DNA of 64,000 nucleotides from Maridesulfovibrio zosterae DSM 11974. GTDB lineage: Bacteria; Desulfobacterota; Desulfovibrionia; Desulfovibrionales; Desulfovibrionaceae. The position numbers and the translations under genes were made by a program. Positions within the stretch are counted from its first letter, which is position 1; each line of letters opens with the position of its first letter. Under the pieces are notes generated by a model, which saw nothing but the letters and a program-made list of their open reading frames with translations, made no database searches and was not told the DNA's origin. Shown here in pieces: positions 59,754 through 64,000 of this stretch. Location of the stretch: assembly GCF_000425265.1 (NCBI RefSeq), contig NZ_AUDC01000010.1:186001-250000 (forward strand), read 5' to 3'.

Positions 59754-59796
59754 ACGGCTCGTCTACAGGCTAATAATTAGCCAGTTGGCGAGCCGT
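59754..59796 (-). terminator. Terminator overlapping the smpB stop
   Basis: An 8-bp stem (ACGGCTCG / CGAGCCGT) surrounds a nested 6-bp stem GGCTAA / TTAGCC. On the minus strand a T-rich tract (TTTTTT within 15 nt) follows. The hairpin includes the last codons and stop of smpB. Confidence 0.7.
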
Positions 59797-60237
59797 ATCT
59801 TTTGCAATATCACGCCGCTTAAGTTCTTCCTTTCGGCTATGCACATTCTTACCTTTAGCCAGTGCAATCTGTAGCTTAATTTTTCCTCTCGCAAAATAAA
59901 GCTTAACTGGAATAACCGTAAGCCCTTTTTGCTCAGATTTGGCTTGCAATTTCATTATTTCATCAACATGGAGCAAAAGTTTACGTGCACGATCCGGATC
60001 ATGTTGAGAATACCCTGCATGATCATAGGGAGCAATATGAATTCCAACCAGCCATGCTTCCCCATCCTTGAAATTGATATATCCATCATTGAAGCTGATC
60101 TGGCCTTTACGCAAAGATTTAACCTCTGTGCCAGTAAGGACCATGCCTGCTTCTATCGATTCAGTGAATTCGTAATTACGTCGAGCCTGCTTATTGACTG
60201 CAATAGCAGAAGGACTTTTCTTTTTTTTCTTAGCCAT
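59770..60237 (-). CDS. smpB: SsrA-binding protein
   Basis: SmpB brings tmRNA to stalled ribosomes for trans-translation. The 155 residues show [39 protein letters not shown] and the basic C-terminal tail ([16 protein letters not shown]). It lies 8 bp after ptsI on the same strand. No tmRNA gene was found within the window. Confidence 0.96.
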   Translation of the reverse strand: MAKKKKKSPSAIAVNKQARRNYEFTESIEAGMVLTGTEVKSLRKGQISFNDGYINFKDGEAWLVGIHIAPYDHAGYSQHDPDRARKLLLHVDEIMKLQAKSEQKGLTVIPVKLYFARGKIKLQIALAKGKNVHSRKEELKRRDIAKDTARQLANY

Positions 60238-60245
60238 TTTTTAAA

Positions 60246-62030
60246 TTAACCTGCGATATCGTCATTATCAAGAAGTGAAGCGAAAAAGGTCAACTCTTCA
60301 GGATATTTTTTATAAATATTTTCTGTTACAAGTCTATTGATTCTGGCCACGGTACGACAGCTGAGAACTTCCTTTAAAAGCTGCTTGCACTCCTGCATAT
60401 TTAACTGGCGCAAAATTCTTTTAATTCCAGGAATAGCCTGAGGAGTAAGACTTAAGCTATCAACCTGCATTCCCATAAGAATAGGCACACAATATGGATC
60501 TGATGCAACTTCACCGCACAAGCTGACTCCGATACCTGCTCGATGACCGGCATCAACAACATATTTGATAGACCGCACAACTGCTGGATGCAGAGGCTGA
60601 TATAGATAGGAAACATGCGGATTGGTTCGGTCAATTCCAATACTGTACTGAATAAGGTCGTTGGTACCAATACTGAAAAAATCTACTTCCTGCGCCAGAA
60701 TTTCCGCAATCATAACAGCTGCAGGAAGTTCAATCATAACTCCGATAGGCATATTCTCATCAAAAGGGATACCTTCTTCACGGAGTTCCTGCTGTGCTCT
60801 TGTAATTGCAGACTTTGCCTGTAAAACTTCTTTCAGACCGCTGATCATAGGAAACATTATTGACACGTTTCCATGCACACTGGCCCGTAAAATAGCACGA
60901 AGCTGGATTCGGAACATATCCTGATGCTTCAGGCAAAAACGCATAGCACGCAATCCAAGGGCAGGATTAGCTTCGTCAAGAGACCCGAAATGAGACATAA
61001 ATTTATCAGCACCGAGATCAAGGGTACGCAAAATAACTTTGCGCGGTGACATTATTGCTGCAAGCTCTGAATACTTTTCAGCAAGTTCTTCTTCGTCCGG
61101 CAAATCAGTACGGTTAAGATAGGCATACTCAGTACGGAACAGCCCAATACCTTCACCCCCATTATCAATAACAGCGGCAACTTCCTCGAACAATTCTATA
61201 TTTGCATGAACATGAACTCGATATCCATCTTCTGTTTCAGCAGGCAGCTGACACCCTCGCATAATAGTCCGCTGATAATCATCAAACTGATTTTGCAGCG
61301 TATAATAATGTTCGAGTTCCTCATCAGAAGGATCTACAATCACTTTTCCGGCAAGACCGTCAATAATAACCAGATCACCGTCTACAACCGTATTTTCCAA
61401 TTCCTCAGCTCCAACAAGAGCAGGGATATTTAAAGTACGGGCCAGAATGCCGGTGTGCGATGTCTTACCGCCAAGGGTGGTAACGAAAGCCATCAGTTTA
61501 TTAACTTCAAGCTCAATCGTATCAGCTGGAGTAAGGTCATGAGCCATGAGTACAACGCGGCCTCTAACCGGACGCAGATTTGCCTCACCACCTATAAGCT
61601 TAGCCTGCACACGCAGAGCGACCTGCCTGACATCCTGCATACGCTCACGGATATATTTATCTTCAAGAGCCCCGAAAGCCTTTTCAAAATCATTTACAGC
61701 CTTATCCAAAGCCCATTCAGCATTAATGTTTAGATCATCCACATATTTGATTGCAGATTTCTGAAACTTAGGGTCCTTCAGCATCATCAAATGGGAATCA
61801 ATAATCAACTGATGCTCTCTGAGCTCTTCAGGAACTTTTGCCCGAATAGCATCAAGTTCAGTAACAGCGTCAGCAAAGCCCTTGACCAACCGCTTTCTTT
61901 CGTCTTCAGCCATATGGCTTGGCACAGTCTGGCGAGGCAGTCTCGAAGAAAGACTACGATTCAAAAAAAAGGCTTTGCCTATGGCGATTCCTGTTGAGAC
62001 GGAAATTCCGTTGACGACCGCTCTGGCCAC
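60246..62030 (-). CDS. ptsI: Enzyme I of the phosphotransferase system
   Basis: The 594-residue protein takes phosphate from phosphoenolpyruvate and passes it to HPr. The phosphorylated His is in GGKTSHTGILARTLN near residue 195. The PEP-binding TIM barrel has GEGIGLFRTEYAYLNR and the conserved SLCGEVASDPY near the end. It begins one base after the ptsH stop. In Desulfovibrio the pathway is thought to be mainly regulatory or to serve a mannose-type permease, since sugars are little used. Confidence 0.96.
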   Translation of the reverse strand: MARAVVNGISVSTGIAIGKAFFLNRSLSSRLPRQTVPSHMAEDERKRLVKGFADAVTELDAIRAKVPEELREHQLIIDSHLMMLKDPKFQKSAIKYVDDLNINAEWALDKAVNDFEKAFGALEDKYIRERMQDVRQVALRVQAKLIGGEANLRPVRGRVVLMAHDLTPADTIELEVNKLMAFVTTLGGKTSHTGILARTLNIPALVGAEELENTVVDGDLVIIDGLAGKVIVDPSDEELEHYYTLQNQFDDYQRTIMRGCQLPAETEDGYRVHVHANIELFEEVAAVIDNGGEGIGLFRTEYAYLNRTDLPDEEELAEKYSELAAIMSPRKVILRTLDLGADKFMSHFGSLDEANPALGLRAMRFCLKHQDMFRIQLRAILRASVHGNVSIMFPMISGLKEVLQAKSAITRAQQELREEGIPFDENMPIGVMIELPAAVMIAEILAQEVDFFSIGTNDLIQYSIGIDRTNPHVSYLYQPLHPAVVRSIKYVVDAGHRAGIGVSLCGEVASDPYCVPILMGMQVDSLSLTPQAIPGIKRILRQLNMQECKQLLKEVLSCRTVARINRLVTENIYKKYPEELTFFASLLDNDDIAG

Positions 62031-62348
62031 TTATTTTTCCTCGCCGAATCTTGTTTTAAAAAGTTCTTCCAGACAATCAAGAGCCGCAACAGCATCTGAA
62101 CCGTCAGCACGGAGTTCAAGGGTGCTTCCCTGTGCTGCTGCAAGAGTCAGAATATCGAGGATGCTTTTAGCATCCACTTCCTGCTCATCACAAACAACGG
62201 TAATTTCGGCCTCAAAACTCTGGGCTTCCTGTGCCAGACGAGCCGCCGGACGTGCATGAAGACCAAGCTGATTGGCTACAACTACTATCCGGGCCGCAAT
62301 ATCTCCAGATTCAGGAGAACCTTTACGCAGCGCACTATTTTCAATCAT
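62031..62348 (-). CDS. ptsH: HPr
   Basis: The phosphocarrier has the His-15-type site in NQLGLHARPAARLAQ and the Ser-46-type region DAKSILDILTL, so the regulatory serine is present as well. About 15 residues at the N-terminus precede the usual start. It is directly joined to ptsI downstream and lies 43 bp after the IID gene. Confidence 0.94.
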   Translation of the reverse strand: MIENSALRKGSPESGDIAARIVVVANQLGLHARPAARLAQEAQSFEAEITVVCDEQEVDAKSILDILTLAAAQGSTLELRADGSDAVAALDCLEELFKTRFGEEK

Positions 62349-62391
62349 TTGTCCATAATCCTTTATATCTTAAATTCTTCAAAAGAGAAAC

Positions 62392-63171
62392 TTATACAAA
62401 TTTAATCAGCAGCAGCCCCAACACCACAACAGTTACTGCTACAATTTCCCTAGCAATTTTTCCGGTAGTGATAACCCATCCGAAAACACCCAAAATTGCA
62501 GCACCGCCATACCATTCGAAAGCATTCAGCGGTCTGGGCCAAAGCTGAAACCAGATCAGCAGTACTAAGAGACTATTGGCAAATTTAAGTCGCTCACCCC
62601 AGTTAATGAGATTCCAGCGCTTAAGTTCATCAAGAAATCCCAACCCTTTATGTAAACCTGACCAGAAAGTAAAAACTTTAAAAAGCTGCAAAAGCATAAA
62701 GGTACTTAAACCGAGTAGCATAGCCTGCGTATGAAGACCAGCCAGCAACAAGTTCACCGTTGCCAGTGCCCAAAAAATAAGTCCGCTACCGGCAAAAACT
62801 GAATCGCCAATGGCAGAAAGAGTATAACTTGTTGTATTCTTAAGCTTATCCAGCAATTGAACAGGAAACCGACCATCCCGGATCTGCACTTCTACAGAAA
62901 GAAAAATCGCCACCAGAAGCGGAGCCCAGAATGGATGGGAATTGTAATGCTTCACATATCTCTTTCGTGCAACAGCCAGCATAGCTGGGTCAGTATAAAT
63001 GGCCTCAAGGCCCGGCTGCATGGCATAAGAAAAACCAATATTCTGCAATCCGCGAGTATTGAACCCCGCACCTACAAAATAAGTACGCAGGAAGCACCTG
63101 ACAAAGGCCAGACCTAAAGACTTCTTCTCTGCTGTTGTTTTTTCCACGCTTTCCTGATCCTGCACGATCAT
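62392..63171 (-). CDS. PTS mannose-family IID component
   Basis: IID is one of the two membrane subunits (with IIC) of mannose-type PTS permeases. The 259 residues include AFVRCFLRTYFVGAGFNTRG and FSYAMQPGLEAIY at the N-terminal, membrane-associated part and three hydrophobic segments in the C-terminal third. No IIA, IIB or IIC lies next to it in this window; rsmI follows upstream. It should interact with HPr/enzyme I made by the same operon, but a working permease needs subunits encoded elsewhere. Confidence 0.85.
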   Translation of the reverse strand: MIVQDQESVEKTTAEKKSLGLAFVRCFLRTYFVGAGFNTRGLQNIGFSYAMQPGLEAIYTDPAMLAVARKRYVKHYNSHPFWAPLLVAIFLSVEVQIRDGRFPVQLLDKLKNTTSYTLSAIGDSVFAGSGLIFWALATVNLLLAGLHTQAMLLGLSTFMLLQLFKVFTFWSGLHKGLGFLDELKRWNLINWGERLKFANSLLVLLIWFQLWPRPLNAFEWYGGAAILGVFGWVITTGKIAREIVAVTVVVLGLLLIKFV

Positions 63172-63278
63172 TTAAGTCTTTCGGATACTATAATCTTCCC
63201 GAAAGCGTAAATGGACATAATGACCTTTACATTCCCTGATCGGAGCAATTTTAGTAAAATTAATATCAAATAGAAACT

Positions 63279-64000
63279 CTAACTTTCGCTAAGTCCCTTT
63301 TTTCTTTCGCTCACCTTTTCATAGACCGCTTTTGCTGTCCAGCCTTCTACCTTTTCAGCAATTCTTCTTGCGATGACTTTAGTTTTTTCACCTGACATCA
63401 TTTCTGTATCAATCATTCGCAAAATACATTCTTCAGTTGCAGGTCCATTATTTACAGGGGGGCCCACAACCACTGTTATTTCACCCCGCAACTCTTCAGA
63501 TATATCTTCCCACTCAGCAAGGTTACCGTAAATGAACTCTTCATAATCCTTTGTAAGTTCCCGGCAAATAGCAAATTCTCTATTCCCAAGAACTTCATAG
63601 GCCTGATGCATTGTTTCTCTTAGGCGTGATTTGCGCTCGAAAAAAACAATTGTTGCTCCAGTTTGGCCATAAACATCAAAAAGTTTACGCATCTGCCCTT
63701 CTTTTCTCGGCAGAAAGCCCAGAAAAGAGAACGGATAAGGAGGCAATCCACATCCGGACAGCGCTGTTACGGGAGCACTTGGACCGGGAACAGGCACAAC
63801 CAGCACTCCATGTTCACGACATGCACGCACGACTCTGTAACCCGGATCACTCATAAGAGGAGTTCCAGCATCAGAGACCATTGCTGCATCTTTGCCTTCA
63901 TCAAAATGGGCCAGCACCAGATCAAGACGTTTTTCTTCGTTATGCTCATGCAGACTGACAAATCTTTTCCCGCTAATACCAAGAGACTGAAAAAGTTTTC
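63279..64000 (-). CDS. rsmI: 16S rRNA (cytidine-1402-2'-O)-methyltransferase, 3' part
   Basis: RsmI methylates C1402 of 16S rRNA. The visible ~240 residues hold SDAGTPLMSDPGYRVVRAC and the next block PGPSAPVTALSGCGLP, both typical. The frame stays open to the right edge of the window (residues before DLVLAHFDEG include SLHEHNEEKR), so the start and about the first 40 residues are missing here. The C-terminal AKVIARRIAEKVEGWTAK fits the family. Confidence 0.94.
   Translation of the reverse strand, partial: KLFQSLGISGKRFVSLHEHNEEKRLDLVLAHFDEGKDAAMVSDAGTPLMSDPGYRVVRACREHGVLVVPVPGPSAPVTALSGCGLPPYPFSFLGFLPRKEGQMRKLFDVYGQTGATIVFFERKSRLRETMHQAYEVLGNREFAICRELTKDYEEFIYGNLAEWEDISEELRGEITVVVGPPVNNGPATEECILRMIDTEMMSGEKTKVIARRIAEKVEGWTAKAVYEKVSERKKGLSES

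Noticed and set aside
59623-59769. tmRNA gene next to smpB
   Set aside because: The gap is only about 150 bp and lacks the tag reading frame and the CCA-type acceptor end.

Overview
The window looks like the chromosome of a marine-type, moderately AT-rich sulfate-reducing deltaproteobacterium of the Desulfovibrio/Maridesulfovibrio group. The basis is a complete dissimilatory sulfate activation and reduction block: sat (ATP sulfurylase), aprBA (APS reductase) and qmoABC plus the Desulfovibrio-type accessory gene qmoD. Around it lie a Desulfovibrio-type fused cobA-hemD, corrin-ring genes and lactate/glycolate-dehydrogenase-like genes. Most of the window is core housekeeping sequence with dense operons. 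No tRNA, rRNA, CRISPR array or intact transposase was seen.

Layout. 1-2.7 kb: cobalamin genes cbiET and cbiF, then a yjbQ-family gene. 2.7-4.2 kb: a small accessory insertion. The last ~226 bp of yjbQ and its downstream flank are repeated at about 94% identity 1249 bp further on. Between the copies sits an AT-rich segment with one gene, whose product matches the CheD receptor deamidase active site in spacing. 4.4-7.7 kb: a four-gene unit of a DUF4389 membrane protein, a dCache-HAMP-SpoIIE phosphatase, a Cys-rich small protein and an AMMECR1 protein. 7.9-14 kb: an aminoglycoside-phosphotransferase-like kinase, purN, cobA-hemD and valS. 14.3-17.6 kb: a BPL_N-domain protein and a FapA/DUF342 protein. 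17.6-22.7 kb (minus strand): an exported protein, a 54-residue Cys-rich protein, fliJ-like, motE-like, truA and a FliD-like gene. 23-28.5 kb: a small ferredoxin and a complete branched-chain amino-acid ABC transporter (livGKHMF order).

29-39.5 kb is the energy core. aprBA-qmoABCD runs on the minus strand, divergent from sat across a ~900 bp AT-rich intergenic region that carries a Rex-box-like site overlapping a TTGACA element. 39.6-45.6 kb: an AroQ-like/EPSP-synthase-like fusion with eroded active-site motifs, a short coiled-coil protein, aconitase and a PpiD-like foldase. 45.7-52 kb: argJ, an HD-domain hydrolase, a complete Mla lipid-transport operon (mlaEFDCA, with an MlaA lacking a lipobox) and a YfcE-like phosphodiesterase. 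52-64 kb: marC, secA, a two-subunit GlcD/GlcF-type 2-hydroxyacid dehydrogenase, a LysR regulator, a 51-residue membrane peptide gene, smpB, ptsI, ptsH, a mannose-family PTS IID gene and the 3' part of rsmI running off the right edge.

How the genes work together. Sat activates sulfate to APS, AprBA reduces it to sulfite, and QmoABC feeds AprBA with electrons from the menaquinone pool. Lactate-type dehydrogenases and ferredoxin supply reducing power. CobA-HemD and CbiET/CbiF feed siroheme and corrinoid synthesis, and siroheme is the cofactor of dissimilatory sulfite reductase. The least ordinary items are the stand-alone CheD-like protein in its duplicated-target insertion, the degenerate shikimate-pathway fusion, the AMMECR1/SpoIIE unit and several small genes that are easy to miss.
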